NCBI GenBank assembly: GCA_008931825.1
Contig: QXVZ01019403.1
Location: forward strand, 1-20,727
Direction: 5' to 3'
Length of the DNA stretch: 20,727 nt
Source of the DNA: Phallusia fumigata
Lineage: Eukaryota; Chordata; Ascidiacea; Phlebobranchia; Ascidiidae
The notes under the pieces are model-generated. The model saw only the letters and a list, made by a program, of their open reading frames with translations, did no database searches and was not told the origin of the DNA. The stretch's first letter is position 1, and every line of letters begins with the position of its first letter. Positions 17,401 to 20,157 of the stretch are shown in pieces. Made by a program: the position numbers and the translations under genes.

Positions 17401-19649
17401 TGACTTTGGCGCAAGTGTTTAACCTTTTAGTCCGAGATACAAAGCCAAAAAGAGTAACTGTTACACACAATGCAAAAAAAATATTTTCCGCCCCACGCTG
17501 GCCTTGAAGAAAACTTTTGACGCACTTTATAGTGGGACTTGGTACAAGGGAAGCTTACATAACGTTGCCGCATAGTCGTCGTAGGAGTTTTGTGAACACA
17601 GCCTTTTGTACAGTGGTGCGTTTGGAAATGGTTCAAAGCGGGTAAAACGCATTGAGGGGATTTAAAAAGTTGTCATAACTTATAATGTTCAATACATCTA
17701 GTTTCCGGTTAAAATTTTGTTTCGGAGAAAGATGCTGCACAAATTAATTTTAGTTTGCAAATTAAAAATGCATGTTTAAATGTCTGCGAATGTGGGCAAT
17801 TAAAAACTCGTGTGTAAATTAAAGAAATTTGAACAACTCTTTGTTGACCAAAACATGGGAACAAACTCATTTAAACAAAAAACTAAATATTTGGGGTTAA
17901 AAAGGTAAAAAAATGGGTAAATCTAAACTCATTTAAAATAATTTGCATTGCATCAACTATTAAAATAAGAAACTTCTAGGTGACTTACTTTGACTTTGGT
18001 AAATATTGCCGTTTTAATAATTTCACGTTTTGGGGGCTTGTGGGTGAACCGACGGGTGAATTGGGGTAAATAGTTGACAGTGCACAACTTCAGATACCCA
18101 TCTATCATGTGTGAAAATTGGAAGAATTTTGAACAACTCCTTCTTGACCAAAACGTGGGAACAAACTCGCGTTGGACAGAAAAAAAGAGTAAAAACAATG
18201 TGTCCCCTTCGTGGAAGGGGACACATTACTAGCAGGAAATTGCTGATTTAAGCGCAAGAACAGATCCCATCTGTAACGAGAACAAAGATCAAAGTGTTAC
18301 CTAGTAACCCAACAAAGCAACGGCCTACATACGATAAGACCCCACACAGTACATCCTGTCCGCCTTTTAATTCTTCACCCACCTGTAGCATGTGTTGCTC
18401 GTGCACGGCTGGTAAGCTCGGACGATGATGAAAACGTGTTGAAAGTGAGATCGAATGTTCTTCGGATTGAACGGTTCTGAGCCTGGTTCTTGGAAAACGA
18501 TCGTCATAATGTCGTTGCCTATGTGACGTTTGCGCAGCAGCTGTGGATATATCGGAACATATGTTACAGCACATGCAGTATATCCTACAATTTTAAAGGA
18601 AACTGTGAATATTTTACAGAAAACGTTGTAACGTGCAGGAATACAGGTTAAAGAAAAAACTCAGGGGCTATTTTGAAACATGACTTAAGTCCAGAATAAA
18701 TGACGTCACATAAATAGTGACGACTTACAAGTACATGCAGTAAATGCTACAATTTCAAAGAAGCTGCATATTTAAAACAGAATAAAACGGTTTTGTTGCG
18801 CGTACTGGAGTACAGGTCTAAAACACATTTTTCATGGCTTTGGAAATAATGACCTAAATCCAAAATAAATGACGTCATATAAACAGTAATGACTACCTAG
18901 ACGGCATATGTGTTACAGGAGATGTACTTAATGTTAGCATTACAAAGGAAACTGTGCATATTTAACACGGTTTTGTTGCGCGTGCAGTGGTATTGTTTCA
19001 AAAAGTTTTGGGGGGCTTTTTGCAGTCATGATTTAAATCCAAAATAAATGACGTCACATAAACAGTGATGATTACCAAGACGGATCGTAATGTTTCAGTG
19101 CATGCACTAATTGTTTGGATTTTAACGCAAACTGGGCACGTTTTACACGGAACAAAACGATTTAGTTGTGACGTATAACAGTATAAGTTAAGAAAAACTT
19201 TCAAGGGATTTTTGGCATCACGTCTTTACTTCAAAATAAATAAACGAGACAGCGTTAGAATGATTTTTAACTGTCATGTCATGTAACAATCTTAACAGAT
19301 CTCATAAGTTTTAAAGGCTATGGAGCCAATTACAATTTTCCTGTATTATTTACAGTTTGTTGCTAGCAAAAAGGGGTAACAAGTTCCAGGTGCACCAGAT
19401 TCGGAGTCACAACCTGGGGTGCTGAAAATCTTTTTAAATTAAAAAATCCAAATTGAAAAACGACAGACGCCGTGGTATTAGGAAGGGTTGGGCAACTTGT
19501 TAAACCAAGTTTGGCAGAGGGGGGCAACTTGGGACAGTGACTAACCTGTTGTCTGTTGTTGGGCGTGAATGGCAGCATCGTGGAAACGTGGAACATTATT
19601 TTGTAGCCGCGGAACTTGGTGAAAACCGATTCAGTACCGGTCGAGTCGG
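2205..19649 (-). CDS. SIPA1L: SIPA1L/SPAR-family Rap GTPase-activating protein, partial gene (23 exons)
   Basis: Spliced gene model built by hand from minus-strand exons with GT donors and AG acceptors. Order of recognisable parts: RapGAP domain (exons 1-4), SIPA1L middle region (exons 4-5), PDZ domain (exons 6-7), long disordered tail with family-conserved islands (exons 8-22), start of the C-terminal coiled coil (exon 23). Family knowledge: SIPA1L proteins stimulate GTP hydrolysis on Rap1/Rap2 with an asparagine thumb instead of an arginine finger, and act at cell cortex, junctions and postsynaptic sites. The window covers about 1,080 codons; vertebrate proteins are about 1,700-1,800 residues, so the N-terminal region (right of the window) is missing, and probably the extreme C-terminus too. 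Phases agree at all junctions except exon 7 to 8, at an N. Family identity is very sure; individual tail exons vary in certainty. Confidence 0.93.
2451..2896 (-). other. SIPA1L: SIPA1L intron between exons 22 and 23
   Basis: 446 bases with ordinary AT-rich content. The open frame across 2735-2896 is read-through past the exon 22 donor. No repeat or RNA gene seen. Confidence 0.8.
2897..3021 (-). CDS. SIPA1L: SIPA1L exon 22: tail segment before coiled coil
   Basis: Acceptor TTTGTTGTCACAG|TTTTCG, donor TCAATG|GTGAGT; one base in, phase 0 out. It reads [20 protein letters not shown] then [20 protein letters not shown] and SM. No strong vertebrate match beyond its place. Strong splice sites, an open frame and exact phase towards exons 21 and 23 support it. 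Confidence 0.82.
3022..4442 (-). other. SIPA1L: SIPA1L intron between exons 21 and 22
   Basis: 1.4 kb, AT-rich. Contains one copy of a short interspersed repeat (3271-3330). Near 4274-4315 an imperfect GC-rich foldback (GGGGAAAGC against GCTTCCCC) lies just before exon 21, and a TGACGTCA at 4427 is 9 bases beyond that exon's donor. No missing exon seen. Confidence 0.75.
3271..3330. repeat. Short interspersed repeat, copy 1
   Basis: GACAACAGCGAT, AAACGTTTGCA, AATGTATTCAC and CTCTGG occur in the same order and spacing as at 11051-11115, with scattered differences. Family unknown. Confidence 0.7.
4443..4493 (-). CDS. SIPA1L: SIPA1L exon 21: 51-nt acidic exon
   Basis: Acceptor AATGTTTTCAG|AAGCCC, donor GACGAAG|GTGGGT. 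One base in and one base out, so it is symmetric. It reads [17 protein letters not shown], following the AAKAAE helix of exon 20, where vertebrates have VQRAVSLFSLND. The Asp run comes from a GAC/GAT repeat (TCGTCG and TCATCG on the plus strand). A small symmetric acidic exon is a good candidate for alternative splicing. Confidence 0.85.
4494..4969 (-). other. SIPA1L: SIPA1L intron between exons 20 and 21
   Basis: 476 bases. Holds a tRNA-Leu-like relic (4708-4790); the rest is AT-rich without recognised features. Confidence 0.75.
4708..4790 (-). pseudogene. tRNA-Leu-like relic (3' half) or tRNA-derived SINE head
   Basis: On the minus strand GAGGCGTGGGTTCGAATC, then TCACTTCTGACA, matches the variable-arm end, T arm and 3' acceptor strand of eukaryotic tRNA-Leu(CAA). 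The T stem (GTGGG with CTCAC, one G-U) and loop TTCGAAT are intact. The 5' acceptor strand GTCAGAA, the D-arm consensus and a proper anticodon stem are missing, so it is not a working tRNA. Similar T-loops occur near 1364 and 7417. Confidence 0.55.
4970..5131 (-). CDS. SIPA1L: SIPA1L exon 20: polyproline and [18 protein letters not shown]
   Basis: Acceptor GCCGCCTTTACAG|TCTCC, donor GCCGCAGAAG|GTGAGA; one base in, one out. It reads [30 protein letters not shown], then [20 protein letters not shown] and E. The end matches vertebrate LPDTAAGLEWSSLVNAAKAYE, a conserved predicted helix. Six prolines in a row suit SH3, WW or profilin binding and have no obvious vertebrate equivalent here. Confidence 0.93.
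5132..5802 (-). other. SIPA1L: SIPA1L intron between exons 19 and 20
   Basis: 671 bases. Almost half is the hAT-like element at 5462-5785, which begins about 20 bases after the exon 19 donor. No convincing exon in the remainder. Confidence 0.75.
5462..5785. mobile_element. hAT-like non-autonomous element (MITE)
   Basis: Left end CAGGGATGGGAAACCTGCGG and right end, read inward, CCGGGGTTGGCAACTATGGC are imperfect terminal inverted repeats (shared GGG-TTGG-AAC-GGCC pattern) and resemble the ends of hAT/Charlie-type elements in animals. The interior has no transposase frame. No clean 8-bp target duplication, so it is old. Contains a TGACGTCA at 5626. Confidence 0.65.
5803..5930 (-). CDS. SIPA1L: SIPA1L exon 19: [10 protein letters not shown] block
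   Basis: Acceptor GTGTATCTGTGCAG|GGTAAA completes Arg; donor CATCACG|GTACGC leaves one base. It reads [20 protein letters not shown] then a basic/Thr-rich stretch ending PPRTLYSHH. QRTxSDESLC is almost identical to vertebrate QRTLSDESLCSGR, making it the best-conserved island of the tail. R-T-V-S fits a basophilic kinase site. Reading through the donor stays open for about 100 codons only because it enters the hAT-like element at 5462-5785. Confidence 0.93.
5996..6141 (-). CDS. SIPA1L: SIPA1L exon 18: Ser-Pro/Arg cluster
   Basis: Acceptor TTATTCACCAG|TCATCA, donor AAGCTCGAG|GTTCGC; phase 0 in, two out. It reads [20 protein letters not shown], then [18 protein letters not shown] and NASPSSR. 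It contains four S-P-x-R/K sites (SPNR, SPTR twice, SPKR), the full CDK consensus, plus a TP and an SP. Vertebrate SIPA1L has only a short TGQSPQKG here. The intron after it is only 65 nt, near the lower limit for splicing; its phase and the next exon's homology support it. Confidence 0.9.
6142..6481 (-). other. SIPA1L: SIPA1L intron between exons 17 and 18
   Basis: 340 bases; nothing recognised beyond splice sites. Confidence 0.8.
6482..6623 (-). CDS. SIPA1L: SIPA1L exon 17: short hydrophobic helix in tail
   Basis: Acceptor CTGTTTTTTGCAG|ACGACC completes Arg; donor ACCAGAAGC|GTAAGT ends in phase 0. It reads [20 protein letters not shown], a Ser-rich stretch, then [18 protein letters not shown]. 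The pattern Ser-rich, acidic, x-L-x-x-LI matches vertebrate KSTIEDDLKKLIIMD, likely a short amphipathic binding helix just before the Ser/Pro cluster. Confidence 0.9.
6624..7174 (-). other. SIPA1L: SIPA1L intron between exons 16 and 17
   Basis: 551 bases; the stretch 6803-7077 is a hAT-like element copy (A). T-rich next to exon 16. Confidence 0.75.
6803..7077 (-). mobile_element. hAT-like MITE, copy A
   Basis: Ends CCCACCCCTG (minus strand CAGGGGTGGG, a typical hAT end). The same sequence family occurs at 16899-17165: GGTTGACT..GGCC, AAAATAAACGTATTTGATTG, CATGCAGAATT and a purine-rich end in the same order. No coding capacity. Confidence 0.6.
7175..7291 (-). CDS. SIPA1L: SIPA1L exon 16: Pro/Arg-rich block with conserved Trp
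   Basis: Not obvious as an open frame start, but well defined: acceptor TCCATCTTTCCAG|TCCTC, donor CGCGAAG|GTATTA. Enters needing one base (CG+T, Arg) and leaves two bases, so phase agrees with exons 15 and 17. It reads [20 protein letters not shown] then [32 protein letters not shown] lines up with vertebrate HPTGWKRTEEPPPRP at the same place in the tail. The exon is markedly more GC-rich than its flanks. Being phase-symmetric, it could be alternatively spliced. Confidence 0.85.
7292..7670 (-). other. SIPA1L: SIPA1L intron between exons 15 and 16
   Basis: 379 bases holding a tRNA B-box-like GGTTCGAACCC (7417-7427) and a 26-27 bp minisatellite (7523-7630). Confidence 0.75.
7523..7630. repeat. 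Degenerate 26-27 bp minisatellite
   Basis: About four units built on AAACAAATTT followed by a T-run and AAGA (unit starts near 7525, 7551, 7577 and 7603). Just before it, TATAAAGGTTTTG is also doubled (about 7490-7520). Confidence 0.65.
7671..7740 (-). CDS. SIPA1L: SIPA1L exon 15: conserved RLYQSQ..STPSG motif
   Basis: Acceptor TTTTCTCTCCACAG|AAGCTC, donor CACGAACG|GTGAGT; one base in, two out. It reads [20 protein letters not shown] then GHE. The vertebrate block RPKLYSSGSSTPTG aligns directly (basic residues, LY, S, S-T-P-S/T-G). This is one of the conserved islands of the otherwise disordered tail. Ser-Thr-Pro is a candidate proline-directed phosphosite. Confidence 0.9.
7867..7965 (-). 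CDS. SIPA1L: SIPA1L exon 14: tail segment
   Basis: Acceptor TTGTGTTGCAG|ACTCAC, donor GGCACAG|GTAAGA; one base in, one base out (symmetric, 99 nt). It reads [20 protein letters not shown] then [14 protein letters not shown] see no vertebrate counterpart. The exon could be skipped without changing frame. Support is splice sites, phase and an open frame. Confidence 0.8.
7966..8454 (-). other. SIPA1L: SIPA1L intron between exons 13 and 14
   Basis: 489 bases. A G-run/C-run foldback-like stretch near 8048-8077 (GGGGGGG then CCCCCC with CCCCTTTTGT) resembles the end of a decayed transposon. Otherwise featureless. Confidence 0.65.
8455..8672 (-). CDS. SIPA1L: SIPA1L exon 13: Asn/Pro-rich tail segment
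   Basis: Acceptor TCGTTTCAACAG|CAACC completes Ser; donor CTCGCACTTG|GTAAGA leaves one base. It reads [20 protein letters not shown], then an Asn-rich run, [13 protein letters not shown] and [19 protein letters not shown] and the aromatic-spaced pattern look like short binding motifs rather than a fold. The AKPTKLAL end recalls vertebrate ARPAKPHKP only loosely. Splice phases fit exactly on both sides. Confidence 0.82.
8850..8976 (-). CDS. SIPA1L: SIPA1L exon 12: DSGLNS phosphodegron-like segment
   Basis: Acceptor GGCATGCACAG|ATAAGC, donor ACAATCAG|GTAAAT; one base carried in, two out. It reads [10 protein letters not shown] then [19 protein letters not shown] and [18 protein letters not shown] (codons 8906-8923) matches the D-S-G-x-x-S form of beta-TrCP phosphodegrons and sits where vertebrate SIPA1L1 has SSDSGIDT, the degron used after Polo-like kinase 2 phosphorylation. 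A Thr-Pro site follows 19-20 residues later. Confidence 0.9.
8977..9498 (-). other. SIPA1L: SIPA1L intron between exons 11 and 12
   Basis: 522 AT-rich bases; nothing recognised. Confidence 0.75.
9499..9616 (-). CDS. SIPA1L: SIPA1L exon 11: Ser-rich NTLSS segment
   Basis: Acceptor TGTGTTTTTAG|ACGCTG, donor GTCGACA|GTAAGT; phase 0 in, one base out. It reads [20 protein letters not shown] then [29 protein letters not shown] matches vertebrate SSHSSSNTLSSN. It is a Ser-rich spacer ending in an acidic patch, and lies just before the phosphodegron-like exon as in vertebrates. Confidence 0.88.
9617..10882 (-). other. SIPA1L: SIPA1L intron between exons 10 and 11
   Basis: 1.27 kb. The part 10130-10410 is less AT-rich and holds an octamer pair, an E-box and a TGACGTCA. 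A second TGACGTCA is at 10742. No conserved exon found. Confidence 0.7.
10192..10400. promoter_or_regulatory. Candidate intronic enhancer: E-box, paired octamers, CRE-like site
   Basis: CACGTG at 10192-10197, the POU octamer ATGCAAAT at 10240-10247 and again at 10271-10278 (start-to-start 31 bases, both followed by TA), and TGACGTCA at 10393-10400. A near-octamer ATGCAAGT lies at 10151. Inference from motif clustering only. Confidence 0.3.
10883..10992 (-). CDS. SIPA1L: SIPA1L exon 10 (reading frame less certain)
   Basis: Acceptor GGCGCATTCAG|ATCCT with the carried G gives Asp; donor CTAGCTGTG|GTGGGT ends in phase 0, which matches exon 11. In this frame it reads [20 protein letters not shown] then [17 protein letters not shown], a basic segment with no counterpart I recognise. 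Another frame of the same DNA reads [14 protein letters not shown], faintly like the vertebrate SHDGTSSGDSSSGG stretch, but needs a weak acceptor (GAGCAAG|GC) and has no donor in the phase exon 11 needs. Chosen frame rests on splice phase only. Confidence 0.6.
10993..11470 (-). other. SIPA1L: SIPA1L intron between exons 9 and 10
   Basis: 478 bases; contains interspersed repeat copy 2 (11051-11115), otherwise nothing recognised. Confidence 0.75.
11051..11115. repeat. Short interspersed repeat, copy 2
   Basis: Same orientation as copy 1 at 3271-3330: CATGACAACGGCGAT, AAACGTTTGCAT, AATGTATTCAC, CTCCCTGG. Lies in the intron between exons 9 and 10. Confidence 0.7.
11471..11550 (-). CDS. SIPA1L: SIPA1L exon 9: disordered tail, YRYDAAP motif
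   Basis: Acceptor CTCCTTTTGTTCTAG|GCACC completes Arg; donor AAATCAG|GTAATG leaves one base. It reads [20 protein letters not shown] then PEVNNKS. The KYRYDAAP segment resembles the vertebrate RYKPSPERYTAAP region, at the same relative place after the PDZ domain. Rich in Ser, Arg and Tyr; no folded domain expected. Confidence 0.8.
11551..11884 (-). other. SIPA1L: SIPA1L intron between exons 8 and 9
   Basis: 334 AT-rich bases; nothing recognised. Confidence 0.75.
11885..12036 (-). CDS. SIPA1L: SIPA1L exon 8: post-PDZ linker, contains an unresolved base
   Basis: Acceptor ACGCACAG|CATG; donor GACGTCAG|GTATTT, two bases out. With one N at 12032 the readable frame is [20 protein letters not shown], then [11 protein letters not shown] and [11 protein letters not shown]. 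No clear counterpart in vertebrate SIPA1L, but exon length, splice sites and phase towards exon 9 fit. The only usable upstream AG gives phase 0 entry, whereas exon 7 leaves two bases. The entry is therefore one base out, which is best explained if the N stands for two bases (or 2 mod 3). The TGACGTCA octamer at 11886-11893 overlaps the donor. Confidence 0.75.
12037..12536 (-). other. SIPA1L: SIPA1L intron between exons 7 and 8
   Basis: 500 AT-rich bases; no additional exon that would repair the exon 7-8 phase could be read. Confidence 0.7.
12537..12652 (-). CDS. SIPA1L: SIPA1L exon 7: second part of PDZ domain
   Basis: Acceptor GATCTTTCACAG|ATCAAC (read from 12653), donor TCGAAA|GTAAGT. Starts in phase 0 and ends with two bases (AA) of a split codon. 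It reads [20 protein letters not shown], then [16 protein letters not shown]. KVAVxTxTHxxxIDLLRT is the alpha-B helix of the SIPA1L PDZ, and VKVVxIPPxxDGTPR is the family's hallmark end of the domain. This junction is where the phase fails against exon 8. Confidence 0.96.
12653..13277 (-). other. SIPA1L: SIPA1L intron inside the PDZ domain (exons 6-7)
   Basis: 625 AT-rich bases; nothing recognised. Confidence 0.8.
13278..13443 (-). CDS. SIPA1L: SIPA1L exon 6: first part of PDZ domain
   Basis: Acceptor GCATATTAACAG|GCTGGA completes Arg; donor GTCGAC|GTAAGC; ends in phase 0. It reads [19 protein letters not shown], then [20 protein letters not shown] and [17 protein letters not shown] is the carboxylate-binding loop of the PDZ fold (GLGF type); the vertebrate version is GQLGFHVKYDG. 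The QxGLRQxSRLV segment is the next conserved PDZ stretch. The ligand is not predictable from sequence alone. Confidence 0.96.
13444..14071 (-). other. SIPA1L: SIPA1L intron between exons 5 and 6
   Basis: 628 AT-rich bases; nothing recognised. Confidence 0.8.
14072..14311 (-). CDS. SIPA1L: SIPA1L exon 5: middle region between RapGAP and PDZ
   Basis: Acceptor TATCTTCACAG|CACTTC (AG+C, Ser); donor GTACTGAG|GTAAGT; two bases carried out. It reads [20 protein letters not shown], then [17 protein letters not shown] and [14 protein letters not shown], ending DEIVLR. The vertebrate counterparts (CLLGISNEFIVLIE, CRDVIGWT, LKIFYGRGD) match position by position. This folded-looking segment with alternating hydrophobics is specific to SIPA1/SIPA1L proteins; its job is poorly known. 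Confidence 0.95.
14312..14972 (-). other. SIPA1L: SIPA1L intron between exons 4 and 5
   Basis: 661 bases; nothing recognised. Confidence 0.8.
14973..15190 (-). CDS. SIPA1L: SIPA1L exon 4: end of RapGAP domain and following segment
   Basis: Acceptor CCATCTCAG|GCGATG, donor GATTACAG|GTGAGA; phase 0 in, two bases out. It opens [18 protein letters not shown], equal to the TRTRQEYLxDL helix that closes the RapGAP domain in the family. Next come KFGRFSIS and a Lys/Arg-rich linker, then [12 protein letters not shown], the family's W-x-V-x-x-x-DY strand. The Lys-rich linker replaces the family's KKKEK segment. Confidence 0.95.
15191..16501 (-). other. SIPA1L: SIPA1L intron between exons 3 and 4
   Basis: 1.3 kb; contains the hAT-like element at 15325-15493. 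The remainder is AT-rich. Confidence 0.75.
15325..15493. mobile_element. Small hAT-like MITE with imperfect 8-bp target duplication
   Basis: The right end read inward, CAGGGGTGCACAACTTTC, is a typical hAT terminus; the left end CCGGGTCCATGTTCCCG is a decayed partner. Flanks TTTTAAAC (15317-15324) and GTCTAAAC (15494-15501) agree at 6 of 8 positions, as expected for an old 8-bp duplication. 169 bp, no transposase. Confidence 0.55.
16502..16652 (-). CDS. SIPA1L: SIPA1L exon 3: RapGAP domain
   Basis: Acceptor TTGTTCCAG|AATCGC completes the codon begun in exon 2 (AG+A, Arg). Donor is TTCAAG|GTGAAA, ending in phase 0. It reads [18 protein letters not shown] then a segment ending [17 protein letters not shown] and KFK. 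The V-T-R-S-R-x-x-P-x-FGPPIP block and [14 protein letters not shown] are diagnostic of SIPA1L proteins. No stop or missing segment relative to the family, so nothing is skipped despite the 1.7-kb intron before it. Confidence 0.96.
16899..17165 (-). mobile_element. hAT-like MITE, copy B
   Basis: Diverged copy of the 6803-7077 element in the same orientation (GGTTAACTATGGCC, AAAATAAACATATTTAATTG, CATGCAGAATT). The CACCCCTG end has decayed to a CGTTCCTG-like sequence. Confidence 0.55.
17823..17869. repeat. Direct repeat, copy 1 (300-bp offset)
   Basis: GAACAACTCTTTGTTGACCA, AAACATGGGAACAAACTC matches 18123-18169 (GAACAACTCCTTCTTGACCA, AAACGTGGGAACAAACTC) with only a few substitutions and in exact register. 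Confidence 0.8.
18123..18169. repeat. Direct repeat, copy 2 (300-bp offset)
   Basis: Partner of 17823-17869; followed 27 bases later by the hairpin at 18197-18227. The pair may be the ends of a small element or a diverged segmental duplication. Confidence 0.8.
18197..18227. repeat. Perfect inverted repeat, 14-bp stem with 3-nt loop
   Basis: AATGTGTCCCCTTC (18197-18210), loop GTG, GAAGGGGACACATT (18214-18227). All 14 pairs are Watson-Crick. It stands out from the AT-rich intron around it. Confidence 0.9.
18383..18540 (-). CDS. SIPA1L: SIPA1L exon 2: RapGAP catalytic core with asparagine thumb
   Basis: Acceptor ATCCACAG|CTGCTG, donor CTACAG|GTGGGT. Starts in phase 0, ends with two bases of a split codon. 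It begins [20 protein letters not shown]; the Asn of HIGND (codon at 18514-18516) corresponds to the catalytic asparagine of Rap1GAP and tuberin, which is inserted into the Rap active site. Then come [19 protein letters not shown] and PCTSNTCY, the conserved beta-strand segment of the fold. All motif residues are intact, so the enzyme should be active. The intron upstream of this exon contains the tandem array at 18550-19250. Confidence 0.97.
18541..19545 (-). other. SIPA1L: SIPA1L intron between exons 1 and 2
   Basis: 1.0 kb, of which about 700 bp is the tandem array. The stretch 19363-19545 is open only as read-through past the exon 1 donor. Confidence 0.85.
18550..19250. repeat. Tandem array, about 4 units of 170-190 bp, with CRE-like core
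   Basis: Recurrent blocks in fixed order: AAACTGTGCATATTTAA, CGGTTTTGTTGCGCGT, a T/G-rich part, then AAATAAATGACGTCA and TAAACAGTGATGA. The TGACGTCA cores are at 18701, 18870 and 19049 (169 and 179 apart); the fourth unit is decayed there (about 19241). The array begins about 10 bases beyond exon 2. Confidence 0.85.
19546..19649 (-). CDS. SIPA1L: SIPA1L exon 1 of window: RapGAP domain
   Basis: Acceptor is a T-rich tract ending CCGCAG at 19650; donor is CAACAG|GTTAGT at 19545. Enters with two bases of a split codon and ends in phase 0. It reads [20 protein letters not shown] then [18 protein letters not shown] plus T-x-x-N-x-QQ is the hallmark stretch just before the catalytic helix of SIPA1L RapGAP domains. 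The preceding exon is beyond the window. The first nine bases of this exon occur again at 20159-20167 in the duplicated block. Confidence 0.95.
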
Positions 19650-20157
19650 CTGCGGAGTAAAAAAAATATTGTCAGGACATTGGTGTACAAATTAAATCAA
19701 TTTCTCCACAATAGAAAACTTAGGATGAACTCCAAAAAGTCCAGTTACCTAATGATGTTTGGGAATACATTATTATTTTATGCTGTATTTGTCGCTAGGC
19801 TTCCTTTCATATAACTTCGAATTCTTACGATAAGAAGATATACACAGTTCTTGTGTGTGAAACATTTAGTACGTTCCGACAAACGCTGTTGTCAATTGCA
19901 CGTCTGTGGAGTCGTAGAATGCACACCGACTTGTATCTTCTCATTAAGCTAATTATGCTCACTTAGAATTTGTTTTTTTGAAACGAGTTTTTTTTTCATA
20001 ATTTTTGAGAAAAAAAAGTTCGAATCAGTCTAACCCTGTTGAAAACTTTTCATACCCGTGCAGAAAAGTAAATGGATCAAGACGCAGCAATTTAGACGTA
20101 CTCATCCCTCCGTAAACAACACAGTCACGGCACAAGTAAACAAATATCGCTGACACA
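19641..20157. repeat. 517-bp direct duplication, copy 1
   Basis: Starts inside exon 1 (TCGAGTCGGC) and ends TGACACA just before the N at 20158. Identical by eye along its length to 20159-20675, including its homopolymer runs. Confidence 0.95.

Larger units (their letters stand above)
16653..18382 (-). other. SIPA1L: SIPA1L intron between exons 2 and 3
   Basis: 1.73 kb. Holds MITE copy B, a GATCGATCAT-rich segment with TGACGTCA (about 17290-17355), two copies of a 47-bp direct repeat 300 bp apart, and a perfect hairpin. No missing exon: the protein runs on exactly across exons 2-3. Confidence 0.8.
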
